A stretch of 64,000 bases of DNA from an uncultured Aquimarina sp. (GCA_947503835.1 CANNFM010000014.1:105896-169895); one strand, 5' to 3'; positions 18,728-27,100 are shown, counted from the stretch's first letter. Notes: generated by a model not told the origin, from the sequence alone. Numbers and translations are program-made.

Positions 18728-21700
18728 ATGTCTGAATATCAACAACTACTTTCTTGTTGGCATAAGCTGGAGCATTTTTCACCAACCGAGGTTCCTAAGT
18801 CAAGAAAAATTGAAGAAATCAAAACTGGTTCAACCCTTCCATGGCAAGAGCAGAAAATCAATTTCCCACAATCTAAGGTTGTTATTCATACTATATATTT
18901 AGGAGTATTTCCAATTTCAGAGGTTATAGGTTTCGCTGAAAAATTTTATGAGGTAAAAAACACGAATGAAAATCTACCGGATAATTCTATTTGTTACGCT
19001 TCTATTAAGTTGGATACCAAAGGGAAGTACATTGAAAATACTTTTGGGATATCAACCCTACCATGGGCATTGTCCCAATTAGAACAAGATAAAATTAAAA
19101 CAAAAGATTGGCATTCAGGTTTTCAACATTTGAAGACTAACCTCATAGAATTAGCAAATGATATTCTTTTTGATTTAATTGATAGAGATGGTGAAAATGA
19201 AAGAATTCCAGCAATTCAGACATATGAAAGTTTGCTGGAATTACAAGAATTGATTCATAATGAAGTAAGCTGGAGTCAACTTCCAGAGTTAAAACTCTTT
19301 TATCAAAAAAAGGAAAGAGACCTAAACACTCCCGAAAAACAACAAGGAAAGGTAATTGAAAGTCCAGAAATACTAAATAGCTTTTACGTTGAAGATCTTG
19401 AGAAAATTATTAATGACTTCAAACCTGATAAGGCTCCAAAGGCATTCTTGAAATATGTTCAAGGAAATTTAGACATACCTATTGATAAGAAAGACTTAAG
19501 GATTGAAGCCTCTGTATTAGAAGGGATGCTCAGGCCATTAAATTTTCCCGATGGTTGCTGGCCCTCTAACTATCAACTGAGCCTGATGCAACAGTTTGCT
19601 TTAAATAATGTTCACTGTAATATGCTGATAGCGGAGAAAAGCCAGAATCTTTTTACAGTTAACGGACCACCAGGCACCGGGAAAACAACTTTATTACGTG
19701 ATATGATTGCTTCTATATTAGTAGAACGGGCAAAAGAAATGATAAAATTTAAGGATCCCTATGATGCATTTGATGATTTTGGAAAGGTTCAAAATGATTC
19801 AGATTTTGATCATAGTATTTATATTCCTAAAAAAGAGCTTACTCAATTCGGAATGGTTATAGCATCTTCTAATAATGGTGCGGTTGAAAATATATCAAAA
19901 GAGCTTCCTTTAAAAGAAGCTGTAGCACCTTTTGAAAGTGAAATTCGTTATTTCTCAAAAGTTGCTGAACAAGGAAATAAAGATAATTGGGGGTTAATTT
20001 CTGCTGTTTTGGGAAATATGAAGAATAGGAAAAAGTTCGTGGAAACGTATTGGATTCGATATGAAGACGATACGTATAAAAAAGTGGGACTTCAGAAACT
20101 GTTTTTGGATTCTAATATCAATGGGTTAGAAGAATGGATTCTTGTTGTAAAAAACTTTAAGGCAAAATTGCAAGAGGTAGAAAAGGAGAAAGAGCGTTTG
20201 GAAGATATACGAGCTAGATCAAAAAAAGAATCACAGGTAATTAATACTCTTGACAAGAGTGCCTACAAAATAACTAAAAATGAAGAACTACTCTCACAGA
20301 TAAGATTCAAGGAAGAGAAATTAATTTCCAGCATAGAAAGGTTAAAAAATGATAAAGAGGATCTTAAAAAAGACTTAGATAATGTAAAGGATTATAAACC
20401 TAATTTTTTTGAATTACTTTTTAGGACAAAAAGCGCGAGAATATACAAATCCAGAAAGAACGCATTATTAAATGAACTAGACAATATACAACATGAATTA
20501 AGCATAGTAAAAAAAGAGGATAATTCTTTAAAAGCAAAAATTGAATCCTTGAATGAAGTTTCGGAAGCTTTGCGCGAAGAGCGATTAAAATCTCAGGAGA
20601 TTTTAAAGAACATTAATGAAGCAAAAAAAGAATTGGGTGAGAACTATGCTAATAATGAATTTTGGAATATGTTGGAAACTAAAAAAGCTCAGACAAGTTG
20701 TCCGTGGTATTCTAAAAGATTAAAAACTTTACAAACAGATTTGTTTATACTTTCTCTAAGGGTAAATGAATTATTCTTGCTAACTGCTAATAGAAAGAAT
20801 AAATGCCTTACAAAAACTCTCTCGGCTTTTATGGATGTTCTGAAAGGAAAAATGCAAACTGTAGAAAAGGAAAAATTGAAAGCGTTATGGAATACCTATT
20901 TGATGGTCATTCCTATTGTGTCTACTACTTTTGCTTCAGTAAAAAGGCTTTTCAACGGGTTGGATACAGAAGACTTACCTTGGTTATTTATTGATGAAGC
21001 TGGACAGGCTGTTCCTCAAGCAGCGGCAGGAGCAATATGGAGAGCTAAGAATGTTGTGGTTGTTGGAGATCCCTTACAAATAGAACCTGTTGTTACTATT
21101 CCTGAAATTATTACCAATAACCTTCGGAAAGATTTTGAGTTGACTAAGAGTCAAATTGATACTGAATTATCGGTTCAATCTTGTGCTGATAGAGCAAACC
21201 CTTTTGGCACTTTTTTAAGTGATGAAAAAGGGAATGACATTTGGATCGGAACACAACTTCGTGTGCATAGAAGGTGTCAGGAACCTATGTTTACAATTGC
21301 TAATAGAATAGCTTATAATAACAGTATGTTTAGTGCTGTATCTAAAGAAAATATATCTCCTATAAATTTTAAAACAAACTTCCTTCATTGTTCAGGAATA
21401 GTTACTAACAGACATTATTCGGAAGAACATGCTGTAGTAGTAAAAGATTTTTTGGAGCGGGAAATGAAATTAATAGATAACGAACCTAATGTTTATGTAA
21501 TAACTCCTTTTAAAGAAATTAGCCAAGAATTAAGAAGATACATAAAAGAAAACCTATTGTTTTTATATCCAGGGTTTTCACCAGAGAAGAGCAAAATAAA
21601 ATTCGCCCAATGGGTAAACGAGCATATCGGCACAATACATACTTTTCAAGGAAAACAAGCTGACGGAGTTATTTTGTGTCTTGGTCTTGATAAAAAGACT

Positions 21701-21847
21701 GAAAGTTCTGCAAGCTGGGCTTCACAAAAACCTAATATTCTTAATGTTGCCCTTACAAGAGCTAAATATCGATTTATGGCTGTAGGTGATCAGGATATAT
21801 GGTTGAAGCAACCTTATTTTAAACAGTTGAAAGAATTAAAATCTTAA
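18728..21847 (+). CDS. SF1 (Dna2/NAM7-like) helicase with long coiled-coil insertion
   Basis: A 1039-residue protein. After a 300-residue N-terminal region come motif I VNGPPGTGKTTLLRD near 313-325, a motif with ASSNNGAVENIS, a long charged coiled coil (about 470-680), motif II LFIDEAGQAVPQAAAGA near 753, motif III VVVGDPLQIEPV, an LRVHRRCQEPMF motif, and terminal HTFQGKQADGV and NVALTRAKYRFMAVGD near 1004. This is an AAA_11/AAA_12-type SF1B helicase. It stands alone on the plus strand between two leftward operons with its own promoter-like sequence, so it looks like cargo rather than a structural gene. Large SF1 helicases of this layout often occur in defence islands. No separate nuclease domain was recognised. 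Confidence 0.85.
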   Translation: MSEYQQLLSCWHKLEHFSPTEVPKSRKIEEIKTGSTLPWQEQKINFPQSKVVIHTIYLGVFPISEVIGFAEKFYEVKNTNENLPDNSICYASIKLDTKGKYIENTFGISTLPWALSQLEQDKIKTKDWHSGFQHLKTNLIELANDILFDLIDRDGENERIPAIQTYESLLELQELIHNEVSWSQLPELKLFYQKKERDLNTPEKQQGKVIESPEILNSFYVEDLEKIINDFKPDKAPKAFLKYVQGNLDIPIDKKDLRIEASVLEGMLRPLNFPDGCWPSNYQLSLMQQFALNNVHCNMLIAEKSQNLFTVNGPPGTGKTTLLRDMIASILVERAKEMIKFKDPYDAFDDFGKVQNDSDFDHSIYIPKKELTQFGMVIASSNNGAVENISKELPLKEAVAPFESEIRYFSKVAEQGNKDNWGLISAVLGNMKNRKKFVETYWIRYEDDTYKKVGLQKLFLDSNINGLEEWILVVKNFKAKLQEVEKEKERLEDIRARSKKESQVINTLDKSAYKITKNEELLSQIRFKEEKLISSIERLKNDKEDLKKDLDNVKDYKPNFFELLFRTKSARIYKSRKNALLNELDNIQHELSIVKKEDNSLKAKIESLNEVSEALREERLKSQEILKNINEAKKELGENYANNEFWNMLETKKAQTSCPWYSKRLKTLQTDLFILSLRVNELFLLTANRKNKCLTKTLSAFMDVLKGKMQTVEKEKLKALWNTYLMVIPIVSTTFASVKRLFNGLDTEDLPWLFIDEAGQAVPQAAAGAIWRAKNVVVVGDPLQIEPVVTIPEIITNNLRKDFELTKSQIDTELSVQSCADRANPFGTFLSDEKGNDIWIGTQLRVHRRCQEPMFTIANRIAYNNSMFSAVSKENISPINFKTNFLHCSGIVTNRHYSEEHAVVVKDFLEREMKLIDNEPNVYVITPFKEISQELRRYIKENLLFLYPGFSPEKSKIKFAQWVNEHIGTIHTFQGKQADGVILCLGLDKKTESSASWASQKPNILNVALTRAKYRFMAVGDQDIWLKQPYFKQLKELKS

Positions 21848-21848
21848 T

Positions 21849-22076
21849 TTAAGGTTCCCCTAACCGTTCAAACAAAAAACGCACCACTTCTGGTCTTAGA
21901 AGCTTAGTGTTTTTATGATATCCAAATTCCTTAAGTTCCTTTAGATACGTATGTATCCAAGAAGAGAAAGTCTTAGTACATACATTATATAAAGCTGCAA
22001 GTTCATATTTGTAATATGCCTTAACCTTAACCGGTTGCTCTCCTTCAAAATATATTTGTGTTTGAGTAGTTTTCAT
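21849..22076 (-). CDS. small HTH-type protein closing the core operon
   Basis: A 75-residue protein. It has a MerR/Xis-like helix-turn-helix region (AYYKYELAALYNVCTKTFSSW) and a tail, KLLRPEVVRFLFERLGEP, that closely resembles the end of the frameshifted HTH gene at 32338-32509. The two related genes bracket the core operon. It overlaps the preceding small membrane-protein gene by 32 bases and stops 2 bases from the convergent helicase gene. A regulatory or DNA-binding role within the element is likely; no exact family was recognised. Confidence 0.65.
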   Translation of the reverse strand: MKTTQTQIYFEGEQPVKVKAYYKYELAALYNVCTKTFSSWIHTYLKELKEFGYHKNTKLLRPEVVRFLFERLGEP

Positions 22077-22260
22077 ATGTATTTCCTAGTTCTTTATGTT
22101 CTTCAGGGATCAACTCTTCACCAAGACAGTTTCCAATAAATCCTCCGATCAGGATAAAAGGATAGGTTTCTTTAGGGGTATATTTCTTAGCGATAATAAA
22201 CCCTAACATACTACCCATTAATGCTAACCCTGCCTTTTTTGTATTTTTCGATAGCTTCAT
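22045..22260 (-). CDS. small glycine-rich membrane protein
   Basis: A protein of 71 residues if started at the ATG at 22260, which lies 2 bases after the stop of the transpeptidase-like gene and fits the tight operon spacing; a longer upstream frame would overlap that gene by 67 bases. Residues about 9-27 and 33-50 are hydrophobic and glycine-rich (KAGLALMGSMLGFIIAKKY and FILIGGFIGNCLG), so two membrane spans are likely. The acidic C-terminus (LGEELIPEEHKEL) would be soluble. Small glycine-rich membrane proteins are typical of virion membranes and of holins; the sequence does not decide which. Confidence 0.65.
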   Translation of the reverse strand: MKLSKNTKKAGLALMGSMLGFIIAKKYTPKETYPFILIGGFIGNCLGEELIPEEHKELGNTYENYSNTNIF

Positions 22261-22262
22261 TT

Positions 22263-22922
22263 CTAATTCATTCGATTCAGTAACAATAATCCTCCTGTAG
22301 TGGCTAACAATCCCCAGGCTATATAACATAATCGTCTTCGACGCTCATCTCTAAAATCTACTAAGGTTACTGTATAAGCATTCCCATAACGATATTGATG
22401 CTCCTTTGCTATATTCATAAAACGATTAAAGTCTTCGGCATTGGCAAAAACCAAGCATCCAGCTGAGAAGTCATCAATCACTTTAGTGGTTCCTTGTTTT
22501 CTTGCTCTATGAATATTGATTCCAAACCTTCCGCTATCCTTAACTCCAGACTCAAACCATTTAAACAATCCTTTACGTTCGTAATCTCGAATAATACTAA
22601 CTGGTTTGGTCTGTATCAGTGCAGGATATATGCCTCTGTGTAAGCCCAAACTATACGCATCCTTGTATTGTCCTTTTTTCAAAAATGCTGTTCCTTGAGG
22701 ATGCACAGGGTTTTCCAACCAATACTGCCCTGGATCCGTGGTAGCTTTAAAGATATGATACACCCATTTTCCCTGATCATTCGTATAGAATATGTGTATC
22801 TCATCATCAAACTGGTTGCTTCGAACAAATCGACTTCTGTAACCTACAATATTCAACCTATAAGGTTGTCTGTAAATTTTATACCCTTTGCTACGTAATA
22901 TTTGTAAACTCTTGGCAAGCAT
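22263..22922 (-). CDS. L,D-transpeptidase-like (YkuD-type) protein with C-terminal membrane anchor
   Basis: A protein of 219 residues from the ATG at 22922, the first start after the stop of the CHAP gene at 22940. The middle holds a candidate YkuD catalytic signature: FGINIHRARKQGTTKV, then DDFSAGCLVF, giving the H-x(n)-S-x-GC arrangement of a cysteine transpeptidase. The C-terminus (YIAWGLLATTGGLLLLNRMN) is a membrane anchor, the reverse of usual envelope L,D-transpeptidases. It follows a CHAP amidase and a peptidoglycan-binding protein, so the set probably acts on the cell wall during entry or exit of a particle. The enzyme family is moderately sure; the direction of reaction (cross-linking or cutting) is unknown. 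Confidence 0.65.
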   Translation of the reverse strand: MLAKSLQILRSKGYKIYRQPYRLNIVGYRSRFVRSNQFDDEIHIFYTNDQGKWVYHIFKATTDPGQYWLENPVHPQGTAFLKKGQYKDAYSLGLHRGIYPALIQTKPVSIIRDYERKGLFKWFESGVKDSGRFGINIHRARKQGTTKVIDDFSAGCLVFANAEDFNRFMNIAKEHQYRYGNAYTVTLVDFRDERRRRLCYIAWGLLATTGGLLLLNRMN

Positions 22923-22939
22923 TATTAAAATATTCTTAT

Positions 22940-23536
22940 TTAATTGGCTGTCGGTCCTACCGACCCGACAAAATCTGATACTGCCCACACCTGTTTTTTT
23001 AATCTACGTTTTCGATATACACCATCACCTTCTCTTGATCCGCCATCATTGGTATTACCTTCTACCGTAATGATCCATTTCTCTCCCCAATGATCCACAA
23101 AACCAATATGAGCAAGGCGATTGAGTTTGTGATACCATATCATAAATACATCTCCAGACTGTGGCTCTTGTTTTTGGAATTTTCCACGTTGATAGATACG
23201 TCTGGACTGCAAAGCAAAGCTTGGAACCCATCCACTAATAGGGGCATTGACTTCTGCGTTTTGGTAACACCAACTTACAAAGGCTGCGCACCACGAATAT
23301 CCCGGTCCGAGTTTTACACTCGCTAGATACATCTCTACATGTGCTCCTCGATTTTCTCCTCCGATTTCACGTACTCCAACCTGGGAATCATATAACTCTT
23401 TGACACATTTTCTTAGTTCTATTTCTTCATAAACTTCTGCTTTGGATTTTTGAAGACTCACAGAGTCCTGGCTAAAAAGGTTACTGCAAATAAGAAAGCA
23501 AAGAATATAAAGGTGGATAATTTTAGTTTTTGCCAT
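22940..23536 (-). CDS. CHAP-domain amidase/endopeptidase, probably exported
   Basis: A 198-residue protein with an N-terminal signal-like segment (IIHLYILCFLICSNLFSQ) and a CHAP/TIGR02594-like domain: catalytic Cys in GYSWCAAFVSWCYQ, His in LAHIGFVDHW, and a polar residue in VEGNTNDGG. Such enzymes cut peptidoglycan peptide or amide bonds. The ATG at 23536 lies 79 bases inside the preceding gene, an unusually long overlap. I keep this start because any later start would lose the signal segment. With the transpeptidase-like and peptidoglycan-binding neighbours it is the likely lysin or wall-penetration enzyme of the element. Confidence 0.8.
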   Translation of the reverse strand: MAKTKIIHLYILCFLICSNLFSQDSVSLQKSKAEVYEEIELRKCVKELYDSQVGVREIGGENRGAHVEMYLASVKLGPGYSWCAAFVSWCYQNAEVNAPISGWVPSFALQSRRIYQRGKFQKQEPQSGDVFMIWYHKLNRLAHIGFVDHWGEKWIITVEGNTNDGGSREGDGVYRKRRLKKQVWAVSDFVGSVGPTAN

Positions 23537-23850
23537 GGTGATATTGTTTTAAAATCTTCTCGAAAATGATGATCCAGATAATGTTCTGAAGTTGGCCAGA
23601 TGAGTTTCATAAGAATGCGTACAATCCCATGAAGCACAAAAATACCGATGATTGCAAAGAGATATACCTGAAATACTCCTGCATCGTACATTCCTGCCGT
23701 TGGGTCTATCCAACGAAGGAATACTGCACTATGGATCCAAAGAATAAGTCCAACTGCCAAAGAGGATAATTCCCTCCATACTTTTAAGTATCCACATAGT
23801 GGCTTTAGTTTATTGAGAATCTTTTTGATCCATTGGTTTGTTTTTTTCAT
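23458..23850 (-). CDS. multi-span membrane protein, holin-like position
   Basis: A protein of 130 residues from the ATG at 23850 (a GTG lies 9 bases upstream). It has about three hydrophobic segments: LSSLAVGLILWIHSAVFL, VYLFAIIGIFVLHGIVRIL and LSTFIFFAFLFAVTFL. Basic residues flank the N-terminus (KKTNQWIKKILNKLK). It lies between the peptidoglycan-binding protein and the CHAP enzyme, whose gene begins inside this one. Three spans directly before a lysin suggest a holin, but a structural membrane protein is equally possible. No family was recognised. Confidence 0.6.
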   Translation of the reverse strand: MKKTNQWIKKILNKLKPLCGYLKVWRELSSLAVGLILWIHSAVFLRWIDPTAGMYDAGVFQVYLFAIIGIFVLHGIVRILMKLIWPTSEHYLDHHFREDFKTISPWQKLKLSTFIFFAFLFAVTFLARTL

Positions 23851-23896
23851 GTTTTTCACTTTTATATTTTACATTTAGAATTTTCAATTTTACATT

Positions 23897-24895
23897 TTAA
23901 ATTGAGGATAAGTTTTGAGTTGGAGCGTAGACAGTCTCTCCTGATTGGGTGAGAATTCTAGTCATTCCTCTTTCCATTCCTGTGATATATCCTATAATGG
24001 TATTAGGTACTAATTCAGGAAGTATAAAAGACCCGTCTTCTGCTTTGAGTAGGGTTGCCCTTTCTACTATAGCCAGATTCCATTCTTGCTCAATTTGATC
24101 ACTCATATGATCAAAATTTCCAATAGTTCCCAAACTAGGAACAAACCATACACCTCGAGCGTTTTGTTTGAGTCCCATTCTTCTGAATTCTGCTCTTATT
24201 TTTACTTTTTCTAGTTCTTTGGATTTAAAAGCAACACTAAGCAGGGCATTGACTAGTGAAGTTACTCTGGTTCCCAGGATCCTTACATTTTGGAAAAAAG
24301 TACTTACTTTTCTATACCCATCCGGAGAGGTTATTTTTTTTAATCCATTTAAGACACCAAATAGGTTTCGTTTATTAGCTGCATCGATCAATTCTTTAGC
24401 AACGGCCCCCCAACCCCCAATGGGGGAGCTCTTACTCTTGCCGACCAAGTTGGTAAACGTGCTTTGTGTTATTGCAGAAGGGAATCCCGCAGCACGCAAA
24501 GCACGTTCTGTTCCCCTGCCAAAAATACCATCAGGTTTACCATTTCTGAAACTTGTTTCTTTAATGATTAAAGCCGCTTGCCCACCTTTTTGTAAAAGCG
24601 CATTTTGTACCATTTGTACCAGAGAACCTCTAGTTCCTCTTCGAAGTGGAAAACTACCAGAGGAAGCTACGGGAAGTATGGGTGTAGTCACAATACCTCC
24701 TGGTGTTAGAGGATTTATAGGATCTACTGCACCTCTAACTATAACTTTACGATTTCTAAAGTAATTATAAGCCAGGTATCCACCACCGATAAGGGCGGCA
24801 ATGCCAAGACCATACATGACATATTTCTTTTGATCAGCTTTCTTTTTAGTGCTTTTATTTTTTGTCTGCCGTATTGTGTTTGTTTGTGTTTTCAT
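23897..24895 (-). CDS. membrane-anchored peptidoglycan-binding protein
   Basis: A 332-residue protein. A basic N-terminus (to about 24) and one membrane helix (YVMYGLGIAALIGGGYLAYNY) are followed by a PG_binding_1-like domain (about 80-155) with LRRGTRGSLVQMVQNALLQ and a PDGIFGRGTERALRAAGF core. The C-terminal half is unrecognised. A G/C-rich dispersed repeat at 24404-24430 falls inside the frame, just after the binding domain, and encodes SPIGGWGAVAK without breaking it. The gene begins 3 bases after the annexin-like gene. It probably anchors a particle or enzyme complex to the cell wall. Confidence 0.75.
   Translation of the reverse strand: MKTQTNTIRQTKNKSTKKKADQKKYVMYGLGIAALIGGGYLAYNYFRNRKVIVRGAVDPINPLTPGGIVTTPILPVASSGSFPLRRGTRGSLVQMVQNALLQKGGQAALIIKETSFRNGKPDGIFGRGTERALRAAGFPSAITQSTFTNLVGKSKSSPIGGWGAVAKELIDAANKRNLFGVLNGLKKITSPDGYRKVSTFFQNVRILGTRVTSLVNALLSVAFKSKELEKVKIRAEFRRMGLKQNARGVWFVPSLGTIGNFDHMSDQIEQEWNLAIVERATLLKAEDGSFILPELVPNTIIGYITGMERGMTRILTQSGETVYAPTQNLSSI
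24404..24430. repeat. G/C-rich dispersed repeat inside a coding sequence
   Basis: The motif is five or six C, then AACCCCC, AATGGGGG and AGC. It is a variant of the CCCCCTTTGGGGGCTAGGGGG repeat seen also at 25517-25542, 25581-25605 and 28720-28744. Here it lies in frame within the peptidoglycan-binding gene. Confidence 0.7.
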
Positions 24896-24898
24896 GGT

Positions 24899-25327
24899 TT
24901 ATGTTTTTGAGTTGATAATCTCCAGAGCAATTGCATATTCTTGTGTGGTCAGCTCATTTTTTAAATCAGTAGAAAGATTACTGTTATATAAGTCCTTATA
25001 CGCTCTAAGAACCCTTCGCATAAGTGAGGCAGAAGGTATCTGTTCCAATATGCGATACACCATCTCTTCATCAGTCCCCCATCCAAAGGCATTGTCATTT
25101 TCAAAGGCCATTTTTAGTTGGGTAGCATAATTGGCAGGGTTGCCTTCATTTAATGCCAGTCGTTCCCGGTTGTTACGTTTGAACTTTCTTACTAAAGCCC
25201 GCACTGCAAAAAAAGCTCCCAAACCCAATCCAGCTGTTAATACTACCGTGGTAACTTTAGAATTAACCTTTAATTTTGGTTTACTTTTTATTGCCTGCAC
25301 TGCTAGTGCTGCTGCGGGTAGTGTCAT
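24899..25327 (-). CDS. annexin-like repeat protein with N-terminal membrane segment
   Basis: A 142-residue protein. A hydrophobic segment lies at about 24-42 (VTTVVLTAGLGLGAFFAVR) with a basic flank (KFKRNNRERL). Residues 65-140 then resemble one annexin repeat: ATQLKMAFE, the characteristic GWGTDEEMVYRILEQIP, then MRRVLRAYKDLYNSNL and LKNELT. Annexin repeats bind membranes, usually through calcium; the GWGTDEE loop matches the type II calcium-site region. Bacterial annexin-like proteins are rare. It is followed closely by the peptidoglycan-binding gene (spacing 3 bases) and preceded by a 60-residue gene (spacing 1 base). The repeat call is by pattern only. Confidence 0.65.
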   Translation of the reverse strand: MTLPAAALAVQAIKSKPKLKVNSKVTTVVLTAGLGLGAFFAVRALVRKFKRNNRERLALNEGNPANYATQLKMAFENDNAFGWGTDEEMVYRILEQIPSASLMRRVLRAYKDLYNSNLSTDLKNELTTQEYAIALEIINSKT

Positions 25328-25328
25328 C

Positions 25329-25511
25329 TTATTTTTTATTTAGTTGAATTTTGACCAGGTTTCGGATAAATGCATCCTTAAGAAATAATTGTTCCATCCG
25401 GATGATACCCTTTGCACCAAAATGCTTGTTCATGGTTTCAAAAGCCTTTTTTACCTGATGCGCTTCTGTTTTATCTTGTACGTCTAATCCTATGGTGATT
25501 TGTGTTTTCAT
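25329..25511 (-). CDS. 60-residue hypothetical protein
   Basis: A small soluble protein, start MKTQITIGLDVQDKTEAHQV, helical and charged in the second half, with no membrane segment or cysteine. It sits 1 base before the annexin-like gene and just after the G/C-rich inverted repeat at 25517-25605, so it may be expressed from a transcript that has read through that hairpin. Conserved operon spacing is the main reason to accept it. No family was recognised. Confidence 0.55.
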   Translation of the reverse strand: MKTQITIGLDVQDKTEAHQVKKAFETMNKHFGAKGIIRMEQLFLKDAFIRNLVKIQLNKK

Positions 25512-25516
25512 AATTC

Positions 25517-25605
25517 GGCCCCCTAGCCCCCAAAGGGGGAACTATTATCAGGGTGTTTTTTAGTTATACTTCACTTTTATGCTCCCCCTTTGGGGGTTGG
25601 GGGGC
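25517..25605. repeat. pair of inverted G/C-rich repeats forming a long hairpin
   Basis: 25517-25542 reads GGCCCCCTAGCCCCCAAAGG plus GGGAAC, and 25581-25605 carries the opposite orientation (GCTCCCCCTTTGGGGGTTGG plus GGGGC). The two arms pair with each other and each also pairs with itself. The second arm overlaps the 3' end of the 282-residue frame and encodes its KKAPQPPKGE tail. It may attenuate transcription between the two genes. Confidence 0.75.
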
Positions 25606-26406
25606 TTTTTTTAGTTGATTCAGATAGTACCCTATTTTTTGAATCAGATTGGTATCGCCTTTAATTTGTTCCCCTAACTGTACCATGAGTTGAATGACTT
25701 GTTCGAATTGTTCTTCGGTAAATACCTCACGGAGGTAGTTTAAAATTTGCACGAAATGATCTTGCTCTTCATTTATATTTTCATCTGCCACATTATGGTC
25801 GGATAGGCCTAGCCTTCCCAGAGTGCCTGCGATCCCTTGCATTTGTTTGGGGTACTGTTTGGCTAATCCCGAAATCGCTCCGGGAAGGAGGGCCTTTCCT
25901 AATTCTACAAATCCTAATTTCTTGACCAAAGCTTCAATTTCTTCTTGTTTGGCTTCAGTTTCTTTTTTTGATTTACTTATATCTTCTTGTAATTCCTTTA
26001 TTTTTTCTTCCTGTTGCGAGTGCGACTTTTTGAGAGTTTCAAAGTCTCGTTTTTGCAGTTCCTCCTGAAGCATGGAATGTACTTTGTGATGTACTCCATT
26101 TAAGGTTTCTTCACTACTCCTGCTGATCTCTTCCAGTTTTTCCTGAAGCTTTCGGTTTTCTATTGATAACCGCTGTATGGTCAGTTGATCTTCCACTATA
26201 CTGGTATGTGGTCTTTTTTCGCCTACCACTGGTAATGTTCTTACTGTATTTTCAAGAGGTGATTTTAATACCTCGAGCTTCGACTGTCCTTGTTCCATTT
26301 TATATTTCACATAAGCACTTTCACTCGTAAAGCCAAGCTTATCCATTTCTTCATATTGCGTATCGTTCAACCGAACAGATCCGGGTTTCCTATTCTTTAC
26401 TTCCAT
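25564..26406 (-). CDS. coiled-coil protein, scaffold-like
   Basis: A protein of about 280 residues from the ATG at 26406 (a GTG lies 6 bases upstream). After a short basic N-terminus (MEVKNRKPGSVRLNDTQYEE) it has a long coiled coil (about 75-165, with LQEKLEEISR and EEKIKELQEDISKSKKE). A helical domain follows that includes ALLPGAISGLAKQYPKQMQG. The last 15 residues (KKAPQPPKGEHKSEV) come from the G/C-rich dispersed repeat and are probably not part of the original protein. The start overlaps the preceding gene. A coiled-coil protein next to the beta-rich small proteins could be a scaffold or tape-like internal protein. No family was recognised. Confidence 0.65.
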   Translation of the reverse strand: MEVKNRKPGSVRLNDTQYEEMDKLGFTSESAYVKYKMEQGQSKLEVLKSPLENTVRTLPVVGEKRPHTSIVEDQLTIQRLSIENRKLQEKLEEISRSSEETLNGVHHKVHSMLQEELQKRDFETLKKSHSQQEEKIKELQEDISKSKKETEAKQEEIEALVKKLGFVELGKALLPGAISGLAKQYPKQMQGIAGTLGRLGLSDHNVADENINEEQDHFVQILNYLREVFTEEQFEQVIQLMVQLGEQIKGDTNLIQKIGYYLNQLKKAPQPPKGEHKSEV

Positions 26407-26725
26407 CGTCACTTGTTTTTAAAATCACCTGTAAAAAACGAATCGTACTTTGCTCATCTCTTGAATTCATAATCTCAATCCTATCTGCATGCTCATGAGA
26501 GTTTTCTACAATTCCCTGGGTGAACCAATTCTCATATCGCCCATAATCTGATTTCACAATGAGCCCCCATGCAATATGGGTAATCAACCATATTTCGTTA
26601 TTCGCCTGGAATTTCAGCATCCCTTTGGCAGGAATCACAAACTCCCTATAGACAATTCTGTAGTTGTCATACCCTCGTTCTTTGGCTCTTATATCAGCAT
26701 ATTGTAATGCAAAATCTTCTCTCAT
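26390..26725 (-). CDS. 111-residue hypothetical protein in core operon
   Basis: A beta-rich, soluble protein. It contains VIPAKGMLKFQANNEIWLIT and SDYGRYENWF, which suggest short strands and a receptor- or capsid-like fold rather than an enzyme. The gene follows the 93-residue gene by 82 bases that contain small hairpins near 26749-26795, and overlaps the coiled-coil gene. It is part of a run of four or five small beta-rich proteins, any of which could be minor structural proteins. No family was recognised. Confidence 0.6.
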   Translation of the reverse strand: MREDFALQYADIRAKERGYDNYRIVYREFVIPAKGMLKFQANNEIWLITHIAWGLIVKSDYGRYENWFTQGIVENSHEHADRIEIMNSRDEQSTIRFLQVILKTSDDGSKE

Positions 26726-26807
26726 TGATATGTCAAATTTATTATCTCACACGCATAGCGTGAATTTATATCACACTCATACGTGGAGTTATACGATTAA
26801 TACTTTT

Positions 26808-27089
26808 TTACATGTCCATTATGGACTCTTCTACCAACAGCCATACTGTTATATCATATGGATATTGTGCTTTACCGCCATCTTCAAATATTGCATTGAT
26901 GTAATCCGTATTGCCTAATTCTTCAACTGGAGTAATTTGATACTGATCAGGAATATCTGATACTGTTAACCCTTCATTAGGTTGTAGTGCAGCATTAATA
27001 TTTATGGAAAACCGATCTTCGGATACTACTTGTACCTGGCTATAAAACACTCCTCTTTTTTGTATAAGGGATAAAGTTCCTAGTATCAT
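26808..27089 (-). CDS. 93-residue hypothetical beta-rich protein
   Basis: A small acidic soluble protein, start MILGTLSLIQKRGVFYSQVQ, with predicted alternating strands (FSININAALQPNEGLTVSD) and no membrane segment. It sits 11 bases after the 174-residue gene. Size and strand pattern fit a vertex or minor capsid protein, but there is no recognisable motif. Confidence 0.6.
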   Translation of the reverse strand: MILGTLSLIQKRGVFYSQVQVVSEDRFSININAALQPNEGLTVSDIPDQYQITPVEELGNTDYINAIFEDGGKAQYPYDITVWLLVEESIMDM

Positions 27090-27100
27090 GATTTGTTATT

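Noticed and set aside
22045..22329. Longer start for the small membrane protein
   Set aside because: The upstream part overlaps the end of the YkuD-like gene; the ATG at 22260 is 2 bases after its stop and gives a better protein start.
26749..26795. Terminator inside the core operon
   Set aside because: Small hairpins (CACGC-TAT-GCGTG) exist but no T-run follows on the minus strand, so a terminator is not supported.
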